Shown here piece after piece: positions 25,155 to 32,686 of a stretch of 39,985 nt of DNA; position 1 is the stretch's first letter, and every line of letters starts with the position of its first letter. The notes beneath the pieces were generated by a model, which was given only the letters and a program-made list of their open reading frames with translations, did no database searches and was not told where the DNA came from. Origin of the DNA: a bacterium (GTDB lineage: Bacteria > Sysuimicrobiota > Sysuimicrobiia > Sysuimicrobiales > Segetimicrobiaceae); contig DATGFS010000048.1 in assembly GCA_035308905.1 (NCBI GenBank), forward strand, positions 81,437 through 121,421, in the 5' to 3' direction. Position numbers and translations under genes: made by a program.

Positions 25155-25499
25155 GTGAACGCGAAGACGCCGCGCCGTCTGCACTTCCTGTACCTGCTTC
25201 GCTGCGGGGACCGCACGTATTATATCGGATACACGACCGACCCCGCGCGGCGGCTGGCCGCGCATCGCGCGGGCCGCGGCGCCCGCTACACGCGCGGCCG
25301 CGGGCCGGTGCGCCTCGTGGCGCTGTGGCGCGTGGCGACGCTGGGAGCCGCGCTCCGGCTGGAGCGCCGGTTGAAGCGACTCCCGCGCGCGATCAAGCAC
25401 CGGCTGGCGCAGGGTTTTGTTCCCGACGGCCTGCGGGGCGTGCTGCGGCCCGCCGCTGTGGAGCGCCGCGTGGCCGCGCGGGTCCGGCCGGCGCGATGA
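25155..25499 (+). CDS. GIY-YIG nuclease-superfamily protein (YhbQ/UPF0213-like)
   Basis: The 114-residue protein has the GIY-YIG core: FLYLLRCGDRTYYIGYT with the two Tyr motifs, followed by DPARRLAAHRAGRGARYTR, which holds the conserved Arg and His. The family proteins YhbQ and YurQ are about 80-100 residues; some have weak nuclease activity and their role is unclear. GTG 25155 lies 77 bases from the divergent large-subunit start. The C-terminus is Arg-rich beyond the core. Its stop overlaps the next ATG, so the three small genes from here to 26190 form an operon. Confidence 0.85.
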   Translation: MNAKTPRRLHFLYLLRCGDRTYYIGYTTDPARRLAAHRAGRGARYTRGRGPVRLVALWRVATLGAALRLERRLKRLPRAIKHRLAQGFVPDGLRGVLRPAAVERRVAARVRPAR

Positions 25500-25816
25500 C
25501 GTACTTCGCGGTGTTCCGGCAGCCGGGTCCGGCCTGGGATCCTTCGCGTCCGATGCGCGGGCAGGATCGTTGGGACGCGCACGCCGCGTTCATGGATGGG
25601 TTGGCCAAAGAGGGGTTCATTGTCCTCGGCGGGCCGCTCGGCGACGGCTCGGAATTCCTGATGGTCGTCAACGCGGAGAACGAAGCGGTGATCGAAGCGC
25701 GTTTCGCCGAGGATCCGTGGGTGCCGATGCGCCTCTTGCGCATCGACCGGATCGAGCCCTGGCAGATTCTTCTCGGCCGTCTGCCCGCGCCGGCCGCACA
25801 GGGAGACGAGGGGTGA
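25496..25816 (+). CDS. YciI-like protein
   Basis: The 106-residue protein has the YciI/ferredoxin-like fold pattern: MTYFAVF at strand one, a conserved His-Asp pair around WDAHAAFMDGLAKEG, GGPLGDG and VNAENEAVIEARFAEDPW. YciI proteins are small alpha-beta barrels of uncertain enzymatic role; some are dehydrochlorinase- or isomerase-like. The gene is coupled on both sides (ATGA with the GIY-YIG gene, GTGA with the next). Confidence 0.83.
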   Translation: MTYFAVFRQPGPAWDPSRPMRGQDRWDAHAAFMDGLAKEGFIVLGGPLGDGSEFLMVVNAENEAVIEARFAEDPWVPMRLLRIDRIEPWQILLGRLPAPAAQGDEG

Positions 25817-26190
25817 CGCGCCGGGCCGCGAAGCGGCGGCGCTCCCCGGCCGCGTCTCGACGCGCGGCGGGCACCGGTCTCGCCGAGCTGCTCCCGGCGG
25901 TGTGGCGCCAGATCTTCGTCGACGGGCTCGCGGAGGTGTCGATCGGCCGGCGTCGCCTCCCGGTCGGCTTCACGACGGCGAAGCACCTCCGTACGGTCGA
26001 GGTCCCGTACCGCCGCCACCGCTTGTTCGGAATCGAGCAGAACCCGCGGACGTCGTCCCGTTGGGCGAAGCTGGCGCGGCAGGGAAAGCGGATCATGCAG
26101 TTCAACGCGGGCGGCCGCTACGTCGCGAACGTCTGTGAGGGAAAACTCTACCGCTATCCGGCGTGGCGCGCGATGAAGCTGCCCGCCTAG
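25813..26190 (+). CDS. Conserved-looking small basic protein, unknown function
   Basis: I do not recognise this 125-residue protein. GTG 25813 overlaps the YciI stop (GTGA). The first 20 residues are Arg/Ala-rich and probably disordered. A compact region follows with VWRQIFVDGLAEVSIGRRRLPV, then FGIEQNPRTSSRWAKLARQGKRIMQF, and a C-terminal strand with KLYRYPAW. The high Arg/Lys content and the neighbouring GIY-YIG gene would fit nucleic-acid binding, but no motif proves it. Codon use is like its neighbours and the translational coupling supports a real gene. Confidence 0.7.
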   Translation: MTRRAAKRRRSPAASRRAAGTGLAELLPAVWRQIFVDGLAEVSIGRRRLPVGFTTAKHLRTVEVPYRRHRLFGIEQNPRTSSRWAKLARQGKRIMQFNAGGRYVANVCEGKLYRYPAWRAMKLPA

Positions 26191-26209
26191 CCGGTCTCCG
26201 CCGCCGCGG

Positions 26210-26449
26210 TTACGCGCGCGGGAAGCGGCTCAACGCCGCCCGCAAGGCCGGCGTCGTGACGATGCCGCTCGCGATCTCGCGGCCGTCGACCGCCACGACG
26301 GGAATCCGGTACCGGTAGCGCGCAAACAGGTCGGCATTCTCGGTGATGTCCACGTGCTCGACCCGGTAGGCAAATTCCGCGCGGAGGCGCTCGAGAATCG
26401 CGGTCGCCTTGTCGCAGAGCGTGCAATCCGGTTTGCCATAGACGATCAC
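26210..26449 (-). CDS. Glutaredoxin-family thiol-disulfide protein
   Basis: The short protein (79 residues from GTG 26449) has a thioredoxin-fold start, VIVYGKPDCTLCDKA, with the redox pair C-T-L-C, then HVDITENADLFARYRYRIPVV with the conserved cis-Pro. This matches the glutaredoxin/DUF836 family of about 80 residues. GTG 26449 has GAGG nine bases upstream. The frame remains open to ATG 26542 and ATG 26653, but those extensions are Gly/Pro/Arg-rich and read as non-coding. It converges with the GIY-YIG operon with 19 bases between. Confidence 0.82.
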   Translation of the reverse strand: MIVYGKPDCTLCDKATAILERLRAEFAYRVEHVDITENADLFARYRYRIPVVAVDGREIASGIVTTPALRAALSRFPRA

Positions 26450-26569
26450 CGTGGCGGGGCCTCGACGTGCACCCTCGCGCGGAACGTCGGAGGCGGCGCC
26501 CCCTGACGGGGATCTTCGGCCGGGCGCGCCGTTTGGCTCCATGCCGGATGCTTCCGCACGGCGGCCCCG

Positions 26570-26608
26570 GGAGGCCTGCCCGGCGGGGCCGGTCTGGTGA
26601 GGGCCTCC
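26570..26608. repeat. Inverted repeat forming a strong hairpin
   Basis: GGAGGCC at 26570-26576 pairs perfectly with GGCCTCC at 26602-26608, and the space between has further self-pairing (GCCC with GGGC). It lies in the 259-base gap between the glutaredoxin start and the DUF302 stop, 28 bases before a terminator-like hairpin. Role unknown. Confidence 0.45.
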
Positions 26609-26636
26609 ACCCGTAAACTGTTGACTTTTCTCCGTT

Positions 26637-26668
26637 CGGGCCGGAGCCAGCACCGGCCCGTTTTCGTT
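26637..26668 (+). terminator. Intrinsic terminator-like hairpin
   Basis: CGGGCCGG (26637-26644) and CCGGCCCG (26653-26660) form a perfect 8-bp GC stem with an 8-base loop, followed directly by TTTTCGTT. This is the best Rho-independent terminator I see in the window, reading on the plus strand. No plus-strand gene ends nearby: the closest stop is 447 bases upstream (26190), with an opposite-strand gene between. It may end that operon's long 3' tail or an unannotated small RNA. Confidence 0.55.
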
Positions 26669-26708
26669 CAGACCAACTCCGGGAATACCGCCGACCGGAC
26701 CGATGTCT

Positions 26709-27164
26709 TCACGGTCGTGGCGGGGCCGTAGGGGCGGCGGCCCCCGTCGTGAGGCCGGCGGTTTCCGATCCCAGCTTGTCGATCACCCGGTGCAGGCGCG
26801 CCGCGGCATCCTCGGCGATGGGCCGGAGAGCCTCGTTTCCGACCAAACCGAGGGCCGGAATGGGATCCATGACCGACACGACCGAACGTTCCCCGTCTTC
26901 ATAGACGATGATATTGCACGGTAGAATGAGGCCGATCTCGCGTTCCGCCTGAAGGGCGCGGTGCGCCAGCGGCGGGTTGCAGGCGCCGAGGATCACATAC
27001 CTCCGGAACTCGACGCCGAGCTTTTCTTTGAGCGTTTTCTGCACGTCGATCTGGGTGAGCACGCCGAATCCTTCGTCCTTCAGCAGCGCAACCGTACGCG
27101 TCACGGCCTCGGGGTACGCGAGGCCGACGTTCGTCCCAAATCCGTACCGCGTCTGCACGGCCAT
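26709..27164 (-). CDS. DUF302-family protein
   Basis: The 151-residue protein carries the DUF302 pattern: a first strand, VLTQIDVQKTLKEKLG, then YVILGACNPPLAHRAL, IGLILPCNIIVYE and a D-P pair near the end. DUF302 proteins have an alpha-beta fold; some are linked to redox or sulfur metabolism, but the function is not settled. Cys in ACNPP and LPCN is conserved in the family. ATG 27164 is chosen because GAGGTGA lies five bases upstream; an ATG three codons earlier fits worse. The C-terminal 25 residues are Ala/Thr/Pro-rich and disordered. Confidence 0.87.
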   Translation of the reverse strand: MAVQTRYGFGTNVGLAYPEAVTRTVALLKDEGFGVLTQIDVQKTLKEKLGVEFRRYVILGACNPPLAHRALQAEREIGLILPCNIIVYEDGERSVVSVMDPIPALGLVGNEALRPIAEDAAARLHRVIDKLGSETAGLTTGAAAPTAPPRP

Positions 27165-27205
27165 GCAAGTCACCTCGGGGTATGTCGTCGCGTGACCGCA
27201 TTGTC

Positions 27206-27246
27206 GTCCTGCGGCGCGGGCGGGCGCAATCGGGCCCGCGCAGGAC
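27206..27246. repeat. Long inverted repeat in a divergent intergenic region
   Basis: GTCCTGC (27206-27212) plus GCGGGC (27216-27221) pair with GCCCGC (27234-27239) plus GCAGGAC (27240-27246), giving a 13-bp stem with a 3-base bulge and a 12-base loop. It sits between the divergent DUF302 and MoxR genes, about 100 bases before the MoxR start. It could be an operator or a leader structure; no partner is known. Confidence 0.4.
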
Positions 27247-27301
27247 GGCGGATCGGGTCCGGAGCCGACGGCGGGGGGACGAAGGTCGGCCCCCGCAACG
27301 T

Positions 27302-27312
27302 TATGTTATGAT
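27302..27312 (+). promoter_or_regulatory. Possible -10 region for the MoxR-VWA-XdhC-MocA-MFS operon
   Basis: In an otherwise GC-rich sequence, 27300-27330 is AT-rich and holds TATGTT and TATGAT back to back. Transcription from here would give a leader of about 25 bases, including GGAGGG just before GTG 27344. No clear -35 box is seen. Confidence 0.35.
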
Positions 27313-27343
27313 GAGCCGGTAATTTTTGTGGCGGAGGGCGCGC

Positions 27344-28318
27344 GTGGCACAAGCGGTACGGTACCCGGAGGGTTTCGGGGGCATCCCCCAGATCGTCGAG
27401 ATCCTGGCCCGGCAGGGCTATATCGCCGACCGGGAACTCGCGACGTCGGTGCACCTCAGCGTGGTGCTCCACAAGCCGCTCTTGATCGAGGGCGCGGCCG
27501 GGGTCGGCAAGACCGAGGTCGCCAAGGTCATGGCGCAGGCGATCGGCACGGATCTCATCCGTCTGCAGTGCTATGAGGGGCTCGACGTCCACACCGCGCT
27601 CTACGAGTGGAACTACCAGCGGCAGATGCTGCGGATCAAACTCGAAGAGGCGACCGGCCGTCCGGTTGAGGAAAAAGAGTCGCTGATCTTCAGCGAGCCG
27701 TTTCTGCTGAAGCGGCCGCTGCTGCAGGCGATCACCGCGGAGCACGCGCCGGTGCTGCTGATCGACGAGGTGGACCGCGCGGACGAGGAGTTCGAGGCGT
27801 TCCTTCTCGAGGTGCTCTCCGACTTCCAGGTCAGCATCCCGGAGATCGGTACGATTCGCGCCCGGCAGGTGCCGTTCGTCGTGTTGACCAGCAACCGCAC
27901 CCGCGAGCTCAGCGACGCGCTGCGCCGGCGCTGTCTCTACCTTTGGATGGACTATCCGAACTTCGACAAAGAGCTGCGGATCGTGCACGAGCGCGTCCCG
28001 GACATCGACGAGCGCTTGGCCCGGCAGATCTGCGGCTTCATGCAACTGGTGCGCCAGGCGCCGCTCGACAAGATTCCGGGCGTCGCGGAGACGCTCGACT
28101 GGAGCGCGGCGCTCATGGCACTGCACCGCGACCACCTCGATCCGCAGGCGATCACGGAGACCCTCGGCTGCCTGTGCAAGGATCAAGAGGACCTCGTCCG
28201 CGTGAAGAGCCAGTTTCTGCGTCCGATCCTCGACGCGGTGGAGTCCGTGGAGGCGAGCGGCGATGGATGGACGCCCGAGCGAACCGCCTCGCTCGCAGCC
28301 CAGCTTCCTCAGCGCTGA
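27344..28318 (+). CDS. MoxR-family AAA+ ATPase (CoxD-like)
   Basis: The 324-residue ATPase has Walker A GAAGVGKT (50-57), Walker B VLLIDEVDRAD, sensor 1 in FVVLTSNRTRELSDALRRRC and an arginine-finger region. The subgroup linked to cox clusters (CoxD) acts with a VWA protein as a chaperone that matures the molybdenum centre. GTG 27344 follows GGAGGG by six bases. A VWA gene overlaps its 3' end and XdhC and MocA genes follow, which strongly supports a Mo-hydroxylase maturation role for the enzyme at 25077-20746. Confidence 0.92.
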   Translation: MAQAVRYPEGFGGIPQIVEILARQGYIADRELATSVHLSVVLHKPLLIEGAAGVGKTEVAKVMAQAIGTDLIRLQCYEGLDVHTALYEWNYQRQMLRIKLEEATGRPVEEKESLIFSEPFLLKRPLLQAITAEHAPVLLIDEVDRADEEFEAFLLEVLSDFQVSIPEIGTIRARQVPFVVLTSNRTRELSDALRRRCLYLWMDYPNFDKELRIVHERVPDIDERLARQICGFMQLVRQAPLDKIPGVAETLDWSAALMALHRDHLDPQAITETLGCLCKDQEDLVRVKSQFLRPILDAVESVEASGDGWTPERTASLAAQLPQR

Positions 28319-29594
28319 TCCCGGGCGGCCCGCGCCGCTTCGTTCCCCGGGCGGTGACGAGGGCGCCGAGGGCGCGGTGAAGTGGACGCGTCCGGGGAGC
28401 CTCGCCGCGAACCTGACGCTGTTCGGTCGGCGGCTGCGCGGGCGCGGTCTGCTCGTCGGTCCGGCCGAGACCGGGCTTGCCCTCACCGCGCTCGAGACGA
28501 TTAACCTCGCCGACCGCGATGCGGTGCGCCTCGCGCTCCGCACCGTGCTGTGCTCGCGCGCGGAAGACCTGCCGGCCTTCGACGAAGAGTTCGAGCGGTT
28601 CTGGCAGGCGCCGGCCTTCGGGCCCGTGATGCCGGGACCCGACGAGGACACGGCCGAGACCGACGCCGCGGGAGCCGCGCCGGAGAGCGGGCGCGCCGAG
28701 CTCACCGTCACCGATTGGGCCGAGGAAGGCAGTCCCTCCGAGGACGAGCGCTCCGTGCCGGCCTACAGCCCCGCCGAGCTCCGCGCGTCGAAGGACTTCA
28801 GCGCGTTCTCCGCCGACGATCTTGAAGAGATCACCGAGCTGATCATGCGGATTGCCCGCCGCATCGCGATGCGCCTGTCGCGGCGGATGCGCGCGGCGCG
28901 CCGCGGAGAGCGCGTCGACCTCCGCCGCACGATCCGCCGCAGCCTCCAGTACGGCGGGGACCCCGCGGCGCTGGTGTGGCGCCGGCGGAAGATCCGGAAA
29001 GTCCGCATCGTCCTGCTCTGCGACGTCAGCGGCTCGATGGACGTGTACAGCCGGTTCCTGGTGCAGTTCGTCTACGCGCTGCAGGGGGTGGTGGGGCGCG
29101 TCGAGTCGTTCTTCTTCAGCACGTCGCTTACGCGGGTGACGGACGCTCTGGCCCATCGGGACATCCGCCACGCGCTGGCGGAGGCGTCGCGCCACGTGCC
29201 GGACTGGTCGGGCGGCACCAAGATCGGCGCATCGCTGCGCACCTTCAACGAGCAGTACGGATCGCTGGTGGACGGCCGGACGATCGTCGTGGTCGCCAGC
29301 GACGGGTGGGATACCGGCGACCTCGACGTGCTCGTCGCGGCGATGCGCGTGCTGCGCGCGCGGGCCGGCAAGGTGATCTGGCTGAACCCGCTGCTCGGCA
29401 GCCCGGGGTACGAGCCGGTGACGCAGGGGATGGCCGCCGCGCTCCCGTTCGTGGACGTCTTCGCCTCCGCCCACAACCTCGCCAGCCTGCGGGTGCTCGA
29501 ACGGCATCTGCGGCGGCCGCGCGGGGCGCGCGGCCGCGGGTCGGTGCGGCGCGTCCTGCTGCGCGCGCTGGCGAGCCGGGGAGGGTTGGCATGA
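28263..29594 (+). CDS. VWA-domain protein (CoxE-like)
   Basis: The 443-residue protein (from ATG 28263) has an acidic, variable N-half and a C-terminal von Willebrand A domain (about 245-415). The metal-ion-dependent adhesion site is DVSGSM, with the second and third ligands near GGTKIG and VVASDGWD. CoxE proteins partner MoxR-type ATPases in activating molybdenum hydroxylases. ATG 28263 has GGAGG upstream but overlaps the MoxR gene by 56 bases; GTG 28377 would give a protein (405 residues) closer to usual length, removing a Pro/Ser-rich leader. The stop overlaps the XdhC start (ATGA). Confidence 0.88.
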   Translation: MDGRPSEPPRSQPSFLSADPGRPAPLRSPGGDEGAEGAVKWTRPGSLAANLTLFGRRLRGRGLLVGPAETGLALTALETINLADRDAVRLALRTVLCSRAEDLPAFDEEFERFWQAPAFGPVMPGPDEDTAETDAAGAAPESGRAELTVTDWAEEGSPSEDERSVPAYSPAELRASKDFSAFSADDLEEITELIMRIARRIAMRLSRRMRAARRGERVDLRRTIRRSLQYGGDPAALVWRRRKIRKVRIVLLCDVSGSMDVYSRFLVQFVYALQGVVGRVESFFFSTSLTRVTDALAHRDIRHALAEASRHVPDWSGGTKIGASLRTFNEQYGSLVDGRTIVVVASDGWDTGDLDVLVAAMRVLRARAGKVIWLNPLLGSPGYEPVTQGMAAALPFVDVFASAHNLASLRVLERHLRRPRGARGRGSVRRVLLRALASRGGLA

Positions 29595-30700
29595 AGGAGC
29601 TGCGGGACATCCTCGACGCGCTGGCCGAGGCGCAGGCCCGGGGAGAACGGACCGCGCTCGGCACGGTGATTCGCGTGCGCGGTTCGACGTACCGGCGCGA
29701 GGGCGCGCGCCTCCTGATTCGCGCCGACGGCCGCACGGTCGGGTCGGTCAGCGGGGGCTGCCTGGAGGGCGACATCGCCGAGATCGCGCGCGGGGTGCTC
29801 GACTCGGGGCAGGCGCGGCTCGCGCAGTACGATCTGACGTCCGACGACGACGCGGTGTGGGGCCTCGGGTTGGGCTGCAACGGCGCGATCGACGTGTTCA
29901 TCGAACCCGTCGCGGGCGATCTGCCCGCGCGGCTTCGCCGCGCGATCGACGAGCGGCGGACGCTCGTCCTCGCCACGCTCATCGCCGGGCCGGAGGGGCT
30001 CACCCCGGGGGCGCGCCTCTACCTGCCCGAGGACGGTGCCGCGGAAGGGACGCTCGGCGATCCGGCGCTCGACGCCGCGGCGCGGGCGGCGTCACGCACC
30101 CAGCTCGACGCCCACAAGTCGGCCGTGGTATCGCTCGCGGGGTCGCGCGGCCCGGCCGAAGTCTTCGTGGAGGTGCTGGTCCCGCCGCTGCCGCTCCTGA
30201 TCTGCGGCGCGGGGCACGACACCCTGCCGGTGGCGCACCTCGCGCACGAACTCGGCTGGTGGGTGATGGTGGCCGACAGCCGCCCCGCGTTTGCGACGCG
30301 CGATCGCTTCCCGGGCGCGGACGAGGTCGTGCTCGCGGACGACGCGGACGTGCCTAAGAAAGTCCGGATCGACCGCAACACATTCGTCGTCGTGATGACG
30401 CACAACTTCCTGCACGACCGGACGCTGCTGCGCGCCCTGCTCGGAACGCCGGCCCGGTACATCGGCCTGCTCGGCCCCCGCGCGCGCACCGACCGGCTGC
30501 TCGCGGACCTGGCGCGCGACGGGGTGCCGGTCGACGACGGGCAGCGCGCGCGCCTGTTTGCGCCGGTCGGCGTGGACCTCGGCGCGGAGTCGCCCGAAGA
30601 GATCGCCCTCAGCATCCTCGCGGAGATCCTGGCCCTCCACAACGGGCGCCGCGTCGCGTCCCTGCGGGAACGCGGCGGGCCCATTCACGCGCGCGCGTAA
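29591..30700 (+). CDS. XdhC/CoxI-family molybdenum cofactor insertion protein
   Basis: The 369-residue protein belongs to the XdhC/CoxF family that binds molybdenum cofactor, promotes its sulfuration and inserts it into hydroxylases. The N-terminal XdhC_CoxI domain reads LGTVIRVRGSTYRREGARL and GSVSGGCLEGDI, including the conserved Cys. The C-terminal Rossmann domain has LLICGAGHDTLPVAHLA and IGLLGPRAR. ATG 29591 overlaps the VWA stop. It is followed one base after its stop by the MocA-like gene. Confidence 0.92.
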   Translation: MKELRDILDALAEAQARGERTALGTVIRVRGSTYRREGARLLIRADGRTVGSVSGGCLEGDIAEIARGVLDSGQARLAQYDLTSDDDAVWGLGLGCNGAIDVFIEPVAGDLPARLRRAIDERRTLVLATLIAGPEGLTPGARLYLPEDGAAEGTLGDPALDAAARAASRTQLDAHKSAVVSLAGSRGPAEVFVEVLVPPLPLLICGAGHDTLPVAHLAHELGWWVMVADSRPAFATRDRFPGADEVVLADDADVPKKVRIDRNTFVVVMTHNFLHDRTLLRALLGTPARYIGLLGPRARTDRLLADLARDGVPVDDGQRARLFAPVGVDLGAESPEEIALSILAEILALHNGRRVASLRERGGPIHARA

Positions 30701-30701
30701 C

Positions 30702-31289
30702 GTGATCGCGGCGATCGTGCTCGCCGCGGGACGGGCCACGCGCATGGGCGAGCCCAAGGTCTTGCTGTCCCTAGGGGACCGGACGCTGCTCGCCCACGTC
30801 ATCTCGGCCGCGCGGGGATCGGACTGCGCGGCTGTGCTCGTCGTCGCGGGATCGCACGCCGCCGAGGTGCGGCGCGAAGCGGAGCCTCTGGGTGTCCGCG
30901 TGGTCGTCAATCCGCGGTACGCCGAAGGCATGGCGACGTCGCTCGCGGCCGGGATCGCGGCGCTGCCGCCGGACTGCGAAGCCGTGGTGGTCCTGCTCGG
31001 TGATCAGCCGCGCGTCGGCGCCGAGACGATCGACCGCCTCATCGCCGCCTACCGCGCGACCGGAAAGCCGATGGTCTTGTCCCGGTACGGTGAGGTCGCC
31101 GGCGCCCCGGCGTTGATCGCGCGTCCGTTGTTCGCGGACGTCGCGGGCCTCACGGGGGATGCCGGCGCGAGAGGGCTGGCCGCGGGCCGCCCGGATCAAG
31201 TCGCCGAGGTGCCGCTCGCTCCGGACGAGGCGTGGGACGTCGACACGCCGGAGGATCTCGCCCGGCTCAGGCAGGCTAACAAACCGTGA
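30702..31289 (+). CDS. MobA/MocA-like nucleotidyltransferase (molybdenum cofactor cytidylyltransferase type)
   Basis: The 195-residue GT-A fold protein begins AIVLAAGRATRMGEPKVLL, the nucleotide-binding signature of MobA, MocA and PucB, then VVLLGDQPRV for the metal site and VDTPEDLARL at the end. MocA converts molybdopterin to the cytosine dinucleotide used by CoxL-type hydroxylases. GTG 30702 directly follows the XdhC stop and its own stop overlaps the MFS start (GTGA). Position in a Mo-hydroxylase maturation operon argues for MocA over MobA; C versus G specificity is not proven here. Confidence 0.9.
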   Translation: MIAAIVLAAGRATRMGEPKVLLSLGDRTLLAHVISAARGSDCAAVLVVAGSHAAEVRREAEPLGVRVVVNPRYAEGMATSLAAGIAALPPDCEAVVVLLGDQPRVGAETIDRLIAAYRATGKPMVLSRYGEVAGAPALIARPLFADVAGLTGDAGARGLAAGRPDQVAEVPLAPDEAWDVDTPEDLARLRQANKP

Positions 31290-32620
31290 CACCTCGGCGC
31301 GCGACGCGGGTCCGGGTGTTGGCTCCCGACTCCGCCGCCGGTGCCCCCGCGGCGCCGCGGCTTGGTCTCCGCGCGAACCTGGCGCAGTTCGGCCTTCTCG
31401 TGCTTATCAACGCTTTCGTGGGCGGGATGGTGGGGCTTGAACGCGCGGTCCTGCCGCTTATTGCCGAACGGGACTTTGGTCTCGCATCGCGGAGCGTTAT
31501 CCTCTCGTTTCTGATCAGCTTCGGAATCGTGAAGGCGCTGACCAACCTCGTCGCCGGCCGGTATGCCGGGGTCGTCGGCCGCAAGCGGCTGCTGGTCGCC
31601 GGCTGGCTCGTAGGCCTGCCTGTCCCGTTCATGATCATGTGGGCGCCGTCCTGGGGCTGGGTCACCGCCGCCAACGTGCTCCTGGGAGTCAACCAGGGCC
31701 TCTGCTGGTCGATGACCGTCATCATGAAAATCGACTTGGTCGGCCCGAGGCGTCGCGGGTTCGCGATGGGCCTCAACGAGTCGGCCGGTTACGGCGCGGT
31801 GGCGCTGGCGGCCCTGGCGTCGGGGTATCTCGCCGCCGCCTACGGGCTGCGACCGGTACCTTTCTATCTCGGTGTGGCGTTCGCGGCGCTGGGATTGGCC
31901 CTGTCGGCCGCCTTTGCGCGCGACACCACCGAGCACGCGGGACACGAAGCCCGCGTGCACCACGAGGGCGCGGCCGTCCCGCCGTCGTTTGGCGAGATCT
32001 TCGCCCGAACCAGTTGGCGCGACCGGACCCTGTCCGCCTGCAGTCAGGCGGGACTGGTGAACAATTTGAACGACGGGATGGCCTGGGGTCTCCTCCCGTT
32101 GTTCTTCGCCGCATCCGGCCTCAGCGTTGCGCGCATCGGTGTGCTGGCCGCCATCTATCCGGCTGTGTGGGGGGTTGGGCAGCTCCTGACCGGGGCGCTC
32201 TCGGACATCTGGGGCCGCAAGTGGATGATTGTCTTGGGAATGTGGGCCCAGGCGTTCGGGATTTGGCTCATCGTTGTCGCCCCGCGACTGAGTGCCGGCG
32301 GCGGGCGCTTCGGGCTGTGGGCGGCGGGTGCGGTGCTGCTCGGTGCGGGCACCGCGCTCGTGTATCCGACACTGCTTGCCGCGATCGGTGACGTCGCCCA
32401 TCCCTCCTGGCGGGCGTCCGCGGTCGGTGTCTATCGTCTCTGGCGGGACCTGGGATACGCGATCGGCGCGCTCGTGTGCGGAGTGGTGGCGGATCTCTTC
32501 GGACTGTCCTGGGCGATCGTCACGGTCGGTGGATTGACATTCCTCTCCGGCGTCCTGGTGGCCATTCGGATGGCGGATGCGTCTTCGACGGTGCGGCCGG
32601 CGGTGCCACGCGTGGTTTGA
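31286..32620 (+). CDS. Major facilitator superfamily transporter
   Basis: The 444-residue protein has a 12-helix pattern with MFS motifs: GRYAGVVGRKRLLVAG (loop 2-3), LDLVGPRRRGFAMG-like loop 4-5 residues and GALSDIWGRKWMIVLG (loop 8-9). The hydrophilic central loop is at about 210-240. GTG 31286 overlaps the MocA stop. Its place as last gene of the maturation operon suggests that it imports the hydroxylase substrate or exports a product, but drug efflux types look similar, so the substrate is unknown. Confidence 0.88.
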   Translation: MTPRRATRVRVLAPDSAAGAPAAPRLGLRANLAQFGLLVLINAFVGGMVGLERAVLPLIAERDFGLASRSVILSFLISFGIVKALTNLVAGRYAGVVGRKRLLVAGWLVGLPVPFMIMWAPSWGWVTAANVLLGVNQGLCWSMTVIMKIDLVGPRRRGFAMGLNESAGYGAVALAALASGYLAAAYGLRPVPFYLGVAFAALGLALSAAFARDTTEHAGHEARVHHEGAAVPPSFGEIFARTSWRDRTLSACSQAGLVNNLNDGMAWGLLPLFFAASGLSVARIGVLAAIYPAVWGVGQLLTGALSDIWGRKWMIVLGMWAQAFGIWLIVVAPRLSAGGGRFGLWAAGAVLLGAGTALVYPTLLAAIGDVAHPSWRASAVGVYRLWRDLGYAIGALVCGVVADLFGLSWAIVTVGGLTFLSGVLVAIRMADASSTVRPAVPRVV

Positions 32621-32686
32621 CCGGCAGAGGGAATCCCACCGGCAGTTTGTGAACCATGAGCGCACGAGTTGTCGCGGAGGCCGCCG

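Noticed and set aside
22813-25158. A 781-codon open frame on the plus strand
   Set aside because: It is fully antisense to the CoxL-type large subunit gene and has no recognisable motif.
26450-26653. N-terminal extension of the glutaredoxin to ATG 26653 or 26542
   Set aside because: The added sequence is Gly/Pro/Arg-rich and overlaps strong inverted repeats; GTG 26449 gives the usual length and has a ribosome site.
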